A DNA stretch of 64,000 bases from Ulva prolifera. Lineage: Eukaryota; Chlorophyta; Ulvophyceae; Ulvales; Ulvaceae. Shown here in pieces: positions 31,035 through 41,912 of the stretch; within the stretch, counting starts at the first letter, position 1, and each line of letters opens with the position of its first letter. The notes under the pieces were generated by a model that was not told the origin of the DNA, did no database searches, and saw only the letters and a program-made list of their open reading frames with translations. The position numbers and the translations under genes were made by a program. The stretch is taken from contig CM041197.1 in assembly GCA_023078555.1 (NCBI GenBank), positions 7,968,842 to 8,032,841 of the forward strand, given 5' to 3'.

Positions 31035-33364
31035 GTGTTACAAGGACAAAGGCAGCAAGGCGGGCAGCACCGCGGAAGAAGCAAACAAACGAAGCAAACA
31101 CACAGACACCCACGCGACACCCACCACGCCCAAAAAAGCCCCAGCACCGGCGCAGCAAAAGACACAGATCCGTAGACCGCCAAGCACACACCCACACACC
31201 CACAAACCCAAACCCACACACGCACGCACAAACCCCACGGCCGACACACAACATCACAACCACCAGCACCACAACGCCCGCCGCCGTACGACAGGGCCAA
31301 ACCCAACACACTGCTGCCTGAGGCCGCCCATCATGGCCGCCCGATTGCCGGGGGCCGCCCTGGCCCCAAGACCCACCCCCACCCCACCAAGCCACAGCAT
31401 ACCACGCCAGCCCGGCACACCGCCGCGCAGCCTCGCCGGCCCACGCCGCACCGCACCCAGGACAATGCATCGCCCAAGCCGTCTCCGCAGTCCCCGCACA
31501 TGCCAACGAAGGCATCCCGCACACCTATCGGACCCGGCCTAGCTGGAGTCAGAGGCCACAGGTCGGTGGCGTCAAGCGGACGGGGCGCCCAAGGGGCACC
31601 CCACCGCTCAGGCCGGATGGCCTGTAAGCGGCGAGAGGTCGTCAGACGGGACTGTGAGTCCCGCCAAAACTGCCTTGCCCGCGTGACGTGCCATCAGCGG
31701 AGCTGCGGCGCGCACCTGGCGCGCCACTGCACGACAGAGTGTCGTGGAGAGATCGCGCATTGCGTTCTCCAGGAAACGTCGCCGAGAGGCCGCGCCAGAC
31801 CCTGCAGCCACATCAGCAAGCCTGTTGAGGAATGCAAAGGCGGCCGGGCCAACACGGCCGTACGTCTCATGCGTCAGCGGGACCAGCGTGAACGCGCCCG
31901 TGCCGGCCCGGCCGTACTTTTCGCGTTTGCGCCGGTCGGCGGCCTCTGCCGAGGCACCGTCGCGGAGCGCCGTGGCGCTGACGTTCGAGGAAGCCAGCGG
32001 GTGGGTGACGCACACGTCGCCGATGACCGGCGCGCCCGGGAAGAACGCGAGGATGTCGCCCCGCTGTGCGGGTCTGCGGGACCGGGGCACAACCGGCGAC
32101 GGGGCAGCTGGTGCTTGGACCGACTGCTGCGGTGCTTGCGGCACCGCCTGCGCGGTGTGGGGGGCGGCCGCACCAGCGGGGACGTCGGCACCGGTCGCCG
32201 TTGTGGCAGCACAGGAGGACGCAAGGACAGCCGCGTACGTGAGGGAAGAGGGTGCCTGGGCGCCATGGGAGAGAGCGGGCGCGACCGCGGCGGGGGCGGG
32301 GGAGGTTGCGAGGTGGTCGGCCGTGGGGGACGGCGTCGCGCTGTCGGGGCATGCTGGAGCAGGCTGCGGGATGGTGGGGGACGGGGCCTGGGCGCCATGA
32401 TGAGGAGCAGGCGCGACCGAGGCCTGGTTGGGTGAAGATTTGGTGGTGAGTGACGGGGAAGCTGCGTCCGTGCTGTCCGGGACGTTGCGGGCGAGCCCAA
32501 TGCCGGGGCCGAGGCCGCGGGGGAGCCTGCTCATGTGAGGCTCGACCGCTGACGCGATTCCGCCGCGTGCCATGATGCGGCGCCATGTCTCCACGACGAG
32601 ATTGTGACGGGCCACGACGGTACCCCACAGCGACTTGCAGATCAGCGAGTGCGATCGTCGCCGTTGAGACGGGGCAGGAGGACTTCCCCGAGCCGGAGCC
32701 GCGCGTACACGCCAAACTCTAGGTCGGACAGGCCCGTCACTGGACCCGGGAGCGCTGTGAGCCAAGCCGATGCCATGGCCCCCATGCAGCTGCGTAATCT
32801 GGCTGCCGCCGCCTGGCCGTCATCAGTGAACTGGGACGTCCGGCCACTGCCGGCCATGAAGAGCGCAGCAAACATGGCGGCCTTGCGCCGGTCAGCCTCA
32901 GCGCGCGATATCGCCCGCTGCAGCTGCGCCAGGCGCAGCTTCGCTGTGGTGTCTAGCGCCCAGGCTGCGCCGTCAGCAGGGCCGGCGCCGAGGTCGGCGA
33001 TCGCGTGACCCCACGTCGCGCGCAGCCGGTCAAGGACACCCTGCAGCTCCACGGCTGCGCTGCCGCGGAACGGCCGGCCACGCTCAACACCGTCGACCAG
33101 CGCACACTGCACCAGCGCAGCTGATGAAAGGCGTGCCGCATCGGCCACATCCGCGGTGTAGTGCCGGAGCCCCATGCCACCATGGCGGTGAGGCAGGAGG
33201 GCCTGCTCGGCCTGAGCCTTGGTCAGGTCAGCCACATCCATGATGTTGCACAGGGCACGCAGCGTGGCGTCCTCGACGGTCGGCAGATAGTCCCGGAGCG
33301 CACCCCAGCTCGTGTTGCGGAGGAGGTGTGCCTCCCTGTCGCAGAGCCTGTGTGACAGTGTCAT
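31035..33364 (-). mobile_element. Decayed LINE copy 1 (C-terminal coding part plus 3' UTR)
   Basis: On the minus strand, C-terminal LINE coding sequence (33364-31608) is followed by a 573-nt G/T-rich 3' UTR that ends CCTTTGTCCTTGTAACAC at about 31035. The copy is 5'-truncated, since nothing of the reverse transcriptase core or endonuclease is present. Two further copies of the same coding end occur on the plus strand (38951 and 41953), which ties the dispersed short tails to this family. Confidence 0.8.
31608..33364 (-). pseudogene. LINE polyprotein C-terminal region, frameshifted
   Basis: Two overlapping frames cover it. The upstream part (33364-32642) includes the LPHRHGGMGLRHYTADVADA region that follows the reverse transcriptase in this kind of element. 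The downstream part (32765-31608) includes HNLVVETWRRIM, a Pro/Ala-rich linker, GDILAFFPGAP, GDVCVTHPLASSNVSA, AEAADRRKREKYG and LTHETYGRVGPAAFAFL. It ends SDDLSPLTGHPA and stop. The switch between frames near 32.7 kb implies at least one frameshift. This is a different family from the intact LINE at 7.9-12.6 kb. Confidence 0.78.
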
Positions 33365-33559
33365 GGTTCACAGCTGTGGGCTGGGTGCGACTTTTGAGTG
33401 TACAGTTACGGTCCTGTCCCTGTTCGCTGCGAGCTCGCTGCTCATGCGGCCCTGTCTACCGCCTCACTCGCCTCCTACCCTTCCACCTAGATGGAATTGC
33501 AAGGCCACACGCAGCTTCATAGGAGGATCAAGGTGTACCTTAAAGCATATGCCCGAATG

Positions 33560-33678
33560 CACAGACAGTGGGTGTTTTGGTGTGCGCTTCGTGTGGCTTG
33601 CTGCGTGGTGTGCGTTTCCCCTGCTTCTTGCTTGCGGTGCTACCTGCCTCGCTTGCTTTGTCCTTGTAACACACAGAC
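33560..33678 (+). mobile_element. LINE-family 3' tail, short solo copy
   Basis: The blocks are GTGTGGCTTGCTGCGTGGTG, TTGCGGTGCTACCTGCC and TTGCTTTGTCCTTGTAACAC, with an end near 33675. It is closest to the copy at 47360-47515. It sits head-on to decayed copy 1. Confidence 0.75.
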
Positions 33679-33689
33679 AGCATCATGCC

Positions 33690-34950
33690 CCGCCACTGCC
33701 GCCCGTGGCATTTTGACTCTCAATGACTACAGGCTGCATGTGCATGTGCACAGCCTGATGGGTGTCAGGCAGAGCTCTGCTGGGAGGTAGTAGGCTGCAG
33801 CTACTAGTAGCTACCTGTGCACATGACTATCACTATGCATAGATGTATATCTATATCTATAAATGTCTGAGACACATTCGCACCTTTGGTGCTGCAAGGC
33901 TGTCCTGATTGTGCCTCTGTGCAGTCTGTGCAGTCAACTGGTGCAACACACAACCCCTCCTTGCGTGGCTGCAGGAGTCTTGACCTACACCCACACCGGG
34001 TGGCACTGGGGACAACACCTGTGGATCTCATGTGGCTGTCAGAGCAGGGCCTTATCTGCTGGTTATTCATCACATGAATGAGGCAGACAAGGCCCCCTGT
34101 GTACACTGTTTCACTTGTGAGCATATACAACCATATGCAGACATACCCACAAGTTCCCAGGGGTCCTCTGCAGCTGCTCTGAGAAGGTTGTGGCACTGTC
34201 TGCAGACAGCAATGGTCTCAAGACAGCAGACATCAAACCACTTACTAACAGTACAGCCCAATGCCATGGAAGTTGTGTACAACTTGAAGCAGCTGATAGC
34301 CCATCGTCAACCTGGGGACATACTCGCGGCCCAAAGTTGCTCTGGGTCCATTCTTTCTGGTCAAGATCAAGGCATGCACACACACCTGTAGCCCAGGAGC
34401 CCAGGCATGGGTTGGAGCATTGTTGCTAGAACTATCTGCGGACGAGTGAACAGGCAGTGATCCATCCCGAAACAAAAACGAGTGATGAAGCAGCTCCCGC
34501 ATCAAGTTGAACAGCTGGGCCTGTGTAGAACCTCCAGCACGACACTACTCAACCTACGCCTGTGCCGCTGCCGCGACTCTGCAGGTGCCCTGCCACTCAG
34601 GAGCAGGACCAGTCAGCTTACGCAATATGATCAGCTCAGATCTTAACAATGTCGTGGCCACGAGTATCAGGCGCTCCTGTAAACTCAGCCGGGCGCACCT
34701 GGTCGAGCTTTTACAGCCTGCTTGATCCCTTTGCAACACCGATGCATAAGAAGGACAACGTCGGGGATGCAGCTTGATGAAGGTCCATGCACCACGTGAT
34801 GCTTGTTGACCAGAAGGCCTTTTCAACAGCCCAGCGCGCATGACGTATTCGCACCGGGTAACGCGACCCAGCGGTCGAGTCGCATTCGGGGCGCGCTTCT
34901 AGTAGCATGCAATCGTGCTACTTGCTGTCTGAAGTTGACTTGTCGAGAGT
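33690..34950. other. No recognisable gene
   Basis: Several overlapping short open frames are present on both strands with no motif. A cluster of small hairpins (for example AGGCTGCATGTGCATGTGCA) lies at about 33.72-33.82 kb. Confidence 0.35.
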
Positions 34951-34969
34951 TTGCGTTGAGAGCTGCTAA

Positions 34970-35066
34970 TTGGCATCTCTGAGACACAGGCCTGCAGCTG
35001 ACCATGGGCGGCACAGTGCAGGTATAAAAGCGGGGAGGCGTGCCTGCTGAGACACATCGACCACGT
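34970..35066 (+). promoter_or_regulatory. Core promoter of locus B, paralogous to locus A
   Basis: TCTCTGAGACACAGG (from about 34978), ACCATGGGCGGCA (35001-35013), TATAAAAG (35033-35040, then CGG) and GAGACACATCGACCA (35049-35063) reproduce the locus A promoter in order with small spacing changes. The 35109 to 35770 intron in the leader follows. Confidence 0.75.
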
Positions 35067-35885
35067 CTATACATCTTACGCCGCATCTGTCGATATCACA
35101 AGCACAGGGTGCGGTTCTCACCAACTCATCACACTTGCCATGTTCCCTGCAGGCACATGTTCACTGCTTGAATAGTGTACTGTACACCGTAGACTCGCTT
35201 GGCACCACAACCGTCTGCTGACAAGCAGGCAAGTTCACTGAAGCTATTTGTGGCTGTTCTTGTGTGTAGCAGGCACAGGTCCCCTGCCTGAGATCCCACA
35301 CTGTAGGCTTGTGTGCATCACTGTGCACAGGTACATGTTCTGCTCCTTGCCTCACACGTCATGCAATTGGCCAATCACAGCGTGCTACAGAATCACACTG
35401 CATAGTCAACGTACTCGAAGGTTGCTTGTGAGCATTTGAAAGTCATGTGCAGTTCAGATATTCCGTTTCTCTTGTCTGTATGCCAGTTCCTTGAGCAGGA
35501 CCACACATGGTTCCAAGTTGAATCTGATTGCAACAAGCCACCCCATGGCCACACGGACGTTTCATTCTGTAGCATTAGTCACCCTGTCATCTGGTGCATG
35601 TGGCCAAGGATGGGTCACTGCCCTAGTGAAGGCTGGCAAAACCAACATGTGTTCAATGACCTGTACTCTGTCTGATGCCCATCCATCACAGGCATTGTCT
35701 CAGCTGCATTCACAGGCATGCTGGGTCCCAGCTATAGCTACATCAGACATGTATAGCGTCACTGCTGCAGGAAATTGAGCCCTGGTCAGCACTCAGCACC
35801 GAAGCTGCCTCCTCACCCAGCAGCACTGACAAGCTCCTGCTGCTTCTGTCCACTACACCATCAGTTCACCAGCACCCTTTCGAAG

Positions 35886-36726
35886 ATGAAGGTTCTCTCT
35901 ATCGCACTCTTCGTGGCCATGGTGCGCTCCTGACACCTGCGGATTTGCGATCCGTATCGCAGACCAAGGTCAGCTGATGCATTGGCTCAATCTTGAACAC
36001 TGCTGCCACATGGCCTTCCAAGGTTGTAATTCTGGCTATGGCCACCACATTCTGCATGAGCTCAGCAACTTCGTAGGATATATTGCCACTGTGTCCGATA
36101 TATTGCCACTGTTTCCGCCGGCACTAATTCTATGGAGCCTGGTTTTGGTTCCACTCCACGTAGCCGCCACACACATGCACCCACCTGCCGCAACCCTCTG
36201 GAGGTGCACCACTTGGTAGACCTGCCCGCCTAATGGTAAGAATCGATAGTGTATGTGCCCTCGAGCATTAGTATCTGGAGCCATCTGAAAACAAGTTTTG
36301 AAGCTCCCGAGTGAACGCTACGACTGCGAATGCATTGATTTCATCGATTTGATTTGAGCAGCTGATCCAACGAGGCTAGTCTGCGCAACGATGCATGAAT
36401 GGAGTACATGCACGCAGGCGGCGCTGACCTCAAACGCACCCGTCGCTGCGGGACGGCCGCTGCCGCTCCTGGGCGTGGCCGAACGCGGCGGCGCTGCCGT
36501 CCGTCACCTTCTGGCTGTCGTTGGTGGAGCGGCCAACCCTTGGGGCGGAGGTCACGACACGGACTGGCACGGCGTCGATCCGTCTGCCCAACATCAGCAG
36601 TATGCAGCCCACACGGCCGTCGATGACGCGATCACAGGCATGTGGGTCGAAGAGGGCGTGTATGATGAGTCGAGATGGGGACCGAAGACGGGAAAGGACA
36701 AGGCAGCCACGGTTACAACGCGATGA
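35886..36726 (+). CDS. Locus B: small secreted protein, two exons
   Basis: Exon 1 (35886-35921) encodes MKVLSIALFVAM, and exon 2 is 36418-36726. The intron is GTGCGC...ACGCAG in phase 0. The product has 114 residues. The exon 1 residues plus AALTSNAPVAAG form a signal peptide. The mature protein opens with GRPLPLLGVAERGGAAVRHL, parallel to locus A (GRPLPRAGG...RHLLG), then becomes His/Asp/Trp-containing (GGGHDTDWHGVDPSAQHQQ) and ends in a charged Lys/Thr tail. It shares promoter blocks, UTR intron placement and the first-exon pattern with locus A, so the two genes are duplicates that diverged in the mature part. No known family is recognised. Confidence 0.7.
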
Positions 36727-37245
36727 GCGCTCCACAGATCAATAGGGAGGGGGGGGCTGCGAGCAGGACTCCCTGGAGGGCGGGCGCTGGCCCTGCTGAG
36801 TATGACAGCATCGCTGCTGCATGCAGCGACTGTGCATTCTGCTTGCACCAGCCTGAGGAGCCAGTTCGGTGTCTGCTCGTAGATGGTTGTATAGTACATT
36901 GAATGTGGATTTGTTCGGCCTGCAGCTGCGTGGTTGGCGCTAGAGCATTGAGAGCGCTAGTCAGAGCGCTCGATGTCCGGCAAAACATTGCGGCTGGAAT
37001 GCCGATGCCGATGCGGGCTTGTGAAGGGCTGAGCGCTCAGGCCCTGGTGGTTGTGCTGTGACCGTGCCGGCCGGCTACGTGGCCGACAGAGGGGTGATGC
37101 TGGCCATGATCGTGGCTTCCATGCCGTGGTTTGGACCCACAAAGTACAAAAAGTACCAACAAAAAAAAAGTGCATGCGTCAGCGCTGAACTGCTCCCCAG
37201 TGCCCAGCTTCCCCCGCTGTGCTGGCCGCAGCGCCAGCACGAGAT

Positions 37246-37287
37246 CGTGTTACGAGGATGAAGGAGGCGAGGCCGATAGCACTGCAG
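37246..37287 (-). repeat. Degenerate LINE-family 3' tail fragment
   Basis: The minus strand reads GCAGTGCTATCGGCCTCGCC, then TCCTTCATCCTCGTAACACG, a worn version of the GGTGCTACC...TTGTCCTTGTAACAC end. Only about 42 nt are recognisable. Confidence 0.4.
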
Positions 37288-37970
37288 AACAATGCAAGAG
37301 TTTGTACACCATTTGTGTTCCAACCTTGGCTGAAGGTGGCCAGCTGTAATCAGGTGCAACATTGGCCAGTACCAATCGAAATGTGCAGGGTACTGATGTT
37401 GGCAATGCGAATAAAGGAGAGCGCTGCACTGGGCAGATCACTAGATTTGCCATCCAAGCTGTCCATGAGTCCATGAGCTGTATACTGCTTCCACGTGGTA
37501 CCAAACTCAGGTCTTGCATACATATGAAGGGTTGCCCCAGCTGGGCGCCAACAACTGGCCCGGGTCGGTCCGTCACCTTGCTGTAAACTTCTGCTGTGTA
37601 TTTCAGAACGGATCAGTAATCTAGTCACTACAAGAAACACGGCAGCCCCAAGGTTCAACAAGGTGCCCCATATGGATTAGGGGCTGTTGGGTTGAGAGGT
37701 GAACAGCCCCAGTCTTCATTTGGGGCTGTTTCGCTGGCTGGCGTCCACGGGCGCTTTGATCACATGCCGCACCAAGGCAATAAGGTAGACATTTGGCACA
37801 CCACAGCTAGTACTAGTGCTGTACATGCATGTGTCTGCTCAGACCAGTTCATAAACCCTCGTCTGTAATTACGCCTCGTTCGCAAGCACTGCCACACATT
37901 GACAGGGTCGGGCCGCTACTGCAACTTAGTCCTTTCGTGTTGTCCATCGCGGTAGCACCGTGTTCTTGAC

Positions 37971-38009
37971 AGTATACTGCGTATATAAAAAAAAAAAATA
38001 CGCAGTCGT
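37971..38009. other. Inverted repeat flanking an A-run
   Basis: ACTGCGTAT and ATACGCAGT flank a centre of about twelve A residues. The same left flank, GTGTTCTTGACAGTAT, occurs again at about 47589. The structure could be a hairpin with an A loop or a remnant of an insertion boundary. Confidence 0.4.
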
Positions 38010-38194
38010 CGCCACATTGCACGAAGCAGTGCCATACGGATGCATTGCCACACGATGCCGTGCCACACGGATGCGCCCCCAGGGCCCTGGGCTGCGAAAG
38101 GCATCCGACACCGCACGGCCCCCATTGCGCACCTCAGCCGCGCCCGGCGCCACCGTGCCGCGGAGGACGGCCGACCACCGCGAAAGCCCCCGGG

Positions 38195-38280
38195 CTCTCG
38201 GCAGCAGTGTTGGGTCGCTTTGCAGCATTTCCAGGGCTGCCACCCAGAAAATAGACCTGAGTATTCGGAATTGTTACATA
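38195..38280 (-). repeat. Dispersed 85-bp repeat, copy 1 (partner 42722-42810)
   Basis: On the minus strand it contains AACAATTCCGAATACTCAGG, TCTATTTTCTG, GGCAGC, GCTGCAA and CCAACACTG. The plus strand at 42722-42810 carries the same blocks in the same order. One copy adjoins the left edge of LINE copy 2 and the other lies just past the 3' end of LINE copy 3, so the repeat may mark LINE target sequence or a linked element. Confidence 0.55.
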
Positions 38281-38284
38281 TGAT

Positions 38285-39700
38285 CGGGCTCGACAACCCA
38301 ACGCTGCTCGGCAGCCTCGCGAGGCCAGGCGCAGCGATCGGCCCCTGTGCGACGCAACCCTCAAGCCTGGGCTGAGCTCCCTCCTCCGGTCTCGCCGAGG
38401 CGCCCAGGTTGGGTATATTCTTGTGTGCTTCCCCGGCGCGCCTATGGTCGGCAATTTGTGCGTCTCTCACCCGGTTTCCGGATCGAACGTCCGTGCCGCG
38501 ACGGCCTGCGATGGCGACACGGCGGCGGCTGCAGATTGACGCGAGCAAGCGCAACGAATACAGCTGCGCCGGAACCGGGACGTTCATCTTGGTCCCCCTG
38601 CCTCATGACTCATGAGACATACAGTCGGATCGGCCTTGCTGCACATGTGTTTCTACCCTGGCTTGCTGAGGTGCCACGTGGCCGCTGGGTTGCGACAATT
38701 GGGCGCAGCCTAGGCTGCGCCCAAGGAGCTCCACGCGGCTGTTACTTGAGAACGCAATGCGCGACCTTTTGACGACTCTGTTCCACGCGGCGGCCCGGCA
38801 GCTGCATGCCGCTCAAAGCGGCCCTGCAGGTGCACGCCGCTGCCCCGCTCATGGCACCTTGTGCGAGCAAGGCGGTCTTGTCGGGACTGGCAGTCCCGTC
38901 CAACGACCTCCGAGATTATTGCCGCTGACTGGCCACTGGCACCCAGCATGAGCGGCAGGCCGCCCTGCTTCAGCTGCCGCCCTTTAGGTGATCATCGCTC
39001 TGCGGCCCTGTCTGTTCGGCGACGGGACTGGGTGCTGCGGCTTGCAAGCAGTTGCTGCACCCCTCGCCTGCGCTATCGCGCCTCTGCCTTGGCACGCCGC
39101 GCCGTGGGCGCGGGCCCGGACGAGCGTGTGCATGTAGCCTGTCGCCCATATGGCGCCAGTAGCGGCCGAGTGGTAAGAGCCTCTTACCAGCTGAGCGTGC
39201 TGCATGTCGCCTGGGAGGGTGAGGCGGAAGTGGGGTACGGTCTGTGGGAGGGGGCTAGCTCAGGCTGGGGCCCCCTTGGCACCGCGACTGATGCCTGTTG
39301 GTGTGTTGATTGGTGTGTTAAATGACGCACGAGCCGCGTGCGCCGTGGGGCGATGGCGCTGCGGGGGAGGGTTTGTGTTTGCAGGCGTACGCGTGGTTGC
39401 GTACGTGTGGTTACGTACCGGAACGTTCAACGAGTTGTGTGGCCGTGGGCCTGCGCGTTTGTGGGTGGTGGCGTGCATGGACGGTGCTGAGCATGACGTG
39501 CTAAAGCGCATGGTCAGAGCTCGAGCTGCTGGGCAGCGTCGTCAACATGTTGTTCTGGGTGGAGTGACGGTGACGTCTTGCATGTGTGTGTATGCATGAG
39601 CACATGTGATTTTCCTCTCCACATGCATGTCGCACGCGCGGCCCCTGCGGTGCTACCTGCGCCTCCTGTGCCGTACTTGTGGCAGAATTGCCACACACAC
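38285..39700 (+). mobile_element. Decayed LINE copy 2 (coding end plus 3' UTR)
   Basis: The plus strand carries the LINE C-terminal coding end (38380-38951), then about 740 nt of G/T-rich 3' UTR. The tail has CTGCGGTGCTACCTGCGCCT at about 39647 and a worn end near 39690. A GGTAAGAG-C-CTCTTACC hairpin lies at 39172-39188. Copies 1, 2 and 3 share the stop-proximal peptide and the tail, so the unit is defined by three independent examples. Confidence 0.75.
38380..38951 (+). pseudogene. LINE polyprotein C-terminal fragment with stops
   Basis: Reading across frameshifts and stops gives GYILVCFPGAPMVGNLCVSH followed by PVSGSNVRAATACDGD, ENAMRDLLTTLFHAAARQL, and an end in PLTGHWHPA plus stop. Each block aligns with decayed copy 1 (ILAFFPGAPVIGDVCVTHP, ENAMRDLSTTLCRAVARQV, PLTGHPA). 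The in-frame stop after the AAAAD block and several frame changes show that it is dead. Confidence 0.75.
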
Positions 39701-39721
39701 ACCCACCCAGCAAGTACTGCG

Positions 39722-39745
39722 CCGCCAACTTGACTTCAAGTTGGC
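39722..39745. other. Hairpin GCCAACTTGA-CT-TCAAGTTGGC
   Basis: Perfect 10-bp arms with a 2-nt loop lie immediately after the LINE copy 2 tail. A third near-copy (TGACTTCAGGTGGGCG) follows. It may be part of an insertion scar. Confidence 0.5.
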
Positions 39746-40235
39746 GCTGACTTCAGGTGGGCGACAGCTCGACAGCCGCAGCTGCGGGAGCGATGAGGTT
39801 CAACGCCTGAGCACCATATGAGCGCGATCGAGGCCTTGGTGGATGAGAATGTTCTCCATGAAAGGGCCGCCACGAATGTCCGCAACCCCACAAGACATGC
39901 GTGGGCTTCAGCATCGTGTGAACAAATTCCAGGGACTCTTCTTGGAGCAATTGGTGTGTGTGCGTGTGGCATGCACTGGCAGAGCAACACACAATTGGGC
40001 TGTCCTGCTTGCAAGCAATATAGGCTGACCCTGTAAGGCAGCGGTGCAGGAACTCGCGCCCAAGTATCACCCTCTCCAAAACAGCAAGCATCCCGGGATG
40101 GGCCCAGACCTAGGTCCGTGCTAGCATCATGATGGTGCACCAGCAGCCGCCCCGCGCACTGCCGAGCACCGCATTGCACACGTCGAAAGAGTGGGCCGCT
40201 TTGCCGCGGTTTGTATCGTCACTACACGGCAAAGG

Positions 40236-40959
40236 ATGATCATGAAGCTCTGCAGCGCACTGCTGGTCGCCCTGGTGTGCCTCTACGTCTGGCTCCAATC
40301 TGAGTCAGACTGTCATCGGATGCGGCAATGCATGATCTGCTGCGTTGCGTGGAAGATAGAATCATGATGCAGGCCGTCAGGCTGCATCTTGAAGTATTCA
40401 GTATGTCTCTGCAATTGTCAGTTCGGGTCAGTTGAGGTTGTATACAAGGCTGAACTTTGCGGGACCCTTCCAATCCTGCATTCTTTGCGACGGGCAGGAC
40501 AATCCGCAACAGCTGACAACCTGCAGCAGCTTGTCCGTGACTTATGCCAACCGCTGCCACGGAGCTCTGCCTACAACTTCATCTGCTGTAGCAGCCACAT
40601 ATCAGAACACGGCTGCGTTCAGATGCCATATCTGCCTCAAGGCTGACATCGATTGCACCATCTCTCACGCATGGCGCACATGCATGCAGGCAGCGCTAAC
40701 TCTGACTTCGCCGGTCGCTCAGGGGCGCTCGTTGCCGCACATCTATATCGCTGCACCTCCGCCTCACCCTCCCAATCGATATCGCTGCAAATACACGTGG
40801 GTGGGCTGGACCGGGCGCAATGGCGAGTTATCATGGTGCCGGTCTGTCCGCGTGATGAGTGGCAGCATTTCCGCGGTACGTGTACCGGTGCCGCAGGGGC
40901 GAACGCGCTCGTCACGTGACAAGCTCTCCCCGCCGCAGCGTGTAGGCACCGCATACTAG
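40236..40959 (+). CDS. Locus C: short secreted basic protein, two exons
   Basis: Exon 1 encodes (MI)MKLCSALLVAL, with the ATG at 40236 or 40242 and the exon end at 40274. Exon 2 is 40690-40959. The intron is GTGTGC...ATGCAG in phase 0. The product has 100-102 residues. Exon 2 opens with AALTLTSPVAQGRSLPH, the same layout as loci A and B, but then diverges into a Pro/Arg/Tyr-rich sequence (APPPHPPNRYRCKYTW) with a basic end. A local duplication of ATATCGCTGC beside the divergence point suggests that a slippage or frameshift changed the C terminus. No TATA block like that of A and B is visible; LINE copy 2 lies upstream and may have separated or replaced the promoter. Unknown family. Confidence 0.5.
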
Positions 40960-41720
40960 AGCTACATGGTACAAGCATCATCATCAGCGGAAGGCAGCGT
41001 GGCCACGCGTGGGTGCTGGCCACACGGCGCCTGCCAGCATCTGCGGCCTCACTGCCGGCGCAGGTACTTGCCACATCACAATTGAAGCTAGCATATGCAT
41101 GCTCCGGCCCGGGGCGCGCGTGCATACTATGTAGTATGACATACGTCGGGGGAGTGGCAGCTGCGTTATGATCTGGCCAGGCCGTCTGACACAGTGTGTC
41201 GCCGCGTGGGGACGGGCAGCAGGCAATGGCCTGACAGTGCTATAGTGTGACGGTATTGAACAGCTGCCCAGCCTGGGTGCCAGCTGGTATCTGCAGGCTT
41301 TCAGTAAAACTGTGTACAGCGAGGCCAGACTGCAGTCTGTCGTTGTGCACCTAGCTACTGCTGTAGAAGTTGATCACATCAATTTACATGCCAGCAGGAG
41401 TTGTGTACTATGTGGCACCGGCTACAATTCAGTCTAGAATCGCTATTGAGATTGCTACAAGAAGGTGGGTCAATGCGCCTGCGTGTGTCGTGCGAGCATC
41501 GCACTGGCGGATCTCGTATGACGCATACTCCTTACACCGATGTGCAAACCCGCAGGCGCACACACATGCATTTGGGGAGAGGCGCCACCAGGCTGACCGC
41601 ACAAGGGCCTTCTCGACTCAGCCCCTGGATCGGAAGTCACAATTGAACACAGTGTCAATCGACAGCGCCACCGAACCACAACGCGGCCGGGCCATGTCGC
41701 CCATACGTCTCATGCGAGAA
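40960..41720. other. No recognisable gene
   Basis: The region downstream of locus C holds short, motif-free open frames only. TGCATGC and TAGTATGACATAC-type palindromes occur. Confidence 0.35.
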
Positions 41721-41731
41721 GGGCATGTGTG

Positions 41732-41912
41732 TGTTACAAGGACAAAGCAAGGCAGGTAGCACCGCGAGCAACAACCGGGGGAATCGCACACCATGCAACA
41801 AGCCACACGCAGCACACACCAACACACCCACGCAACGTCAGCACCTGCGCCGGCCACAGCCACACAACCACACAAACAACCACACACACGCACAAACACA
41901 CACTTACGGTCC
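41732..41912 (-). mobile_element. LINE-family 3' tail, inverted against LINE copy 3
   Basis: The minus strand runs from a G/T-rich part through GCGTGTGGCTTGTTGCATGG, then TCGCGGTGCTACCTGCCTTG and CTTTGTCCTTGTAACACAC. It is very close to the copy at 47360-47515. It abuts LINE copy 3 head to head at about 41.91 kb. The strings GGCATGTGTGTG at 41722 and 42685 bracket the pair and may be a target-site duplication, but the sequence is of low complexity. Confidence 0.75.

Noticed and set aside
30331..31321. Long plus-strand open frames around the poly-G
   Set aside because: They cross a G38 homopolymer and antisense LINE sequence; the Gly run and Arg/Ala composition are artefacts.
31500..32435. 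311-codon plus-strand open frame
   Set aside because: Antisense to the LINE copy 1 coding remnant, whose minus-strand peptides match LINE copies 2 and 3.
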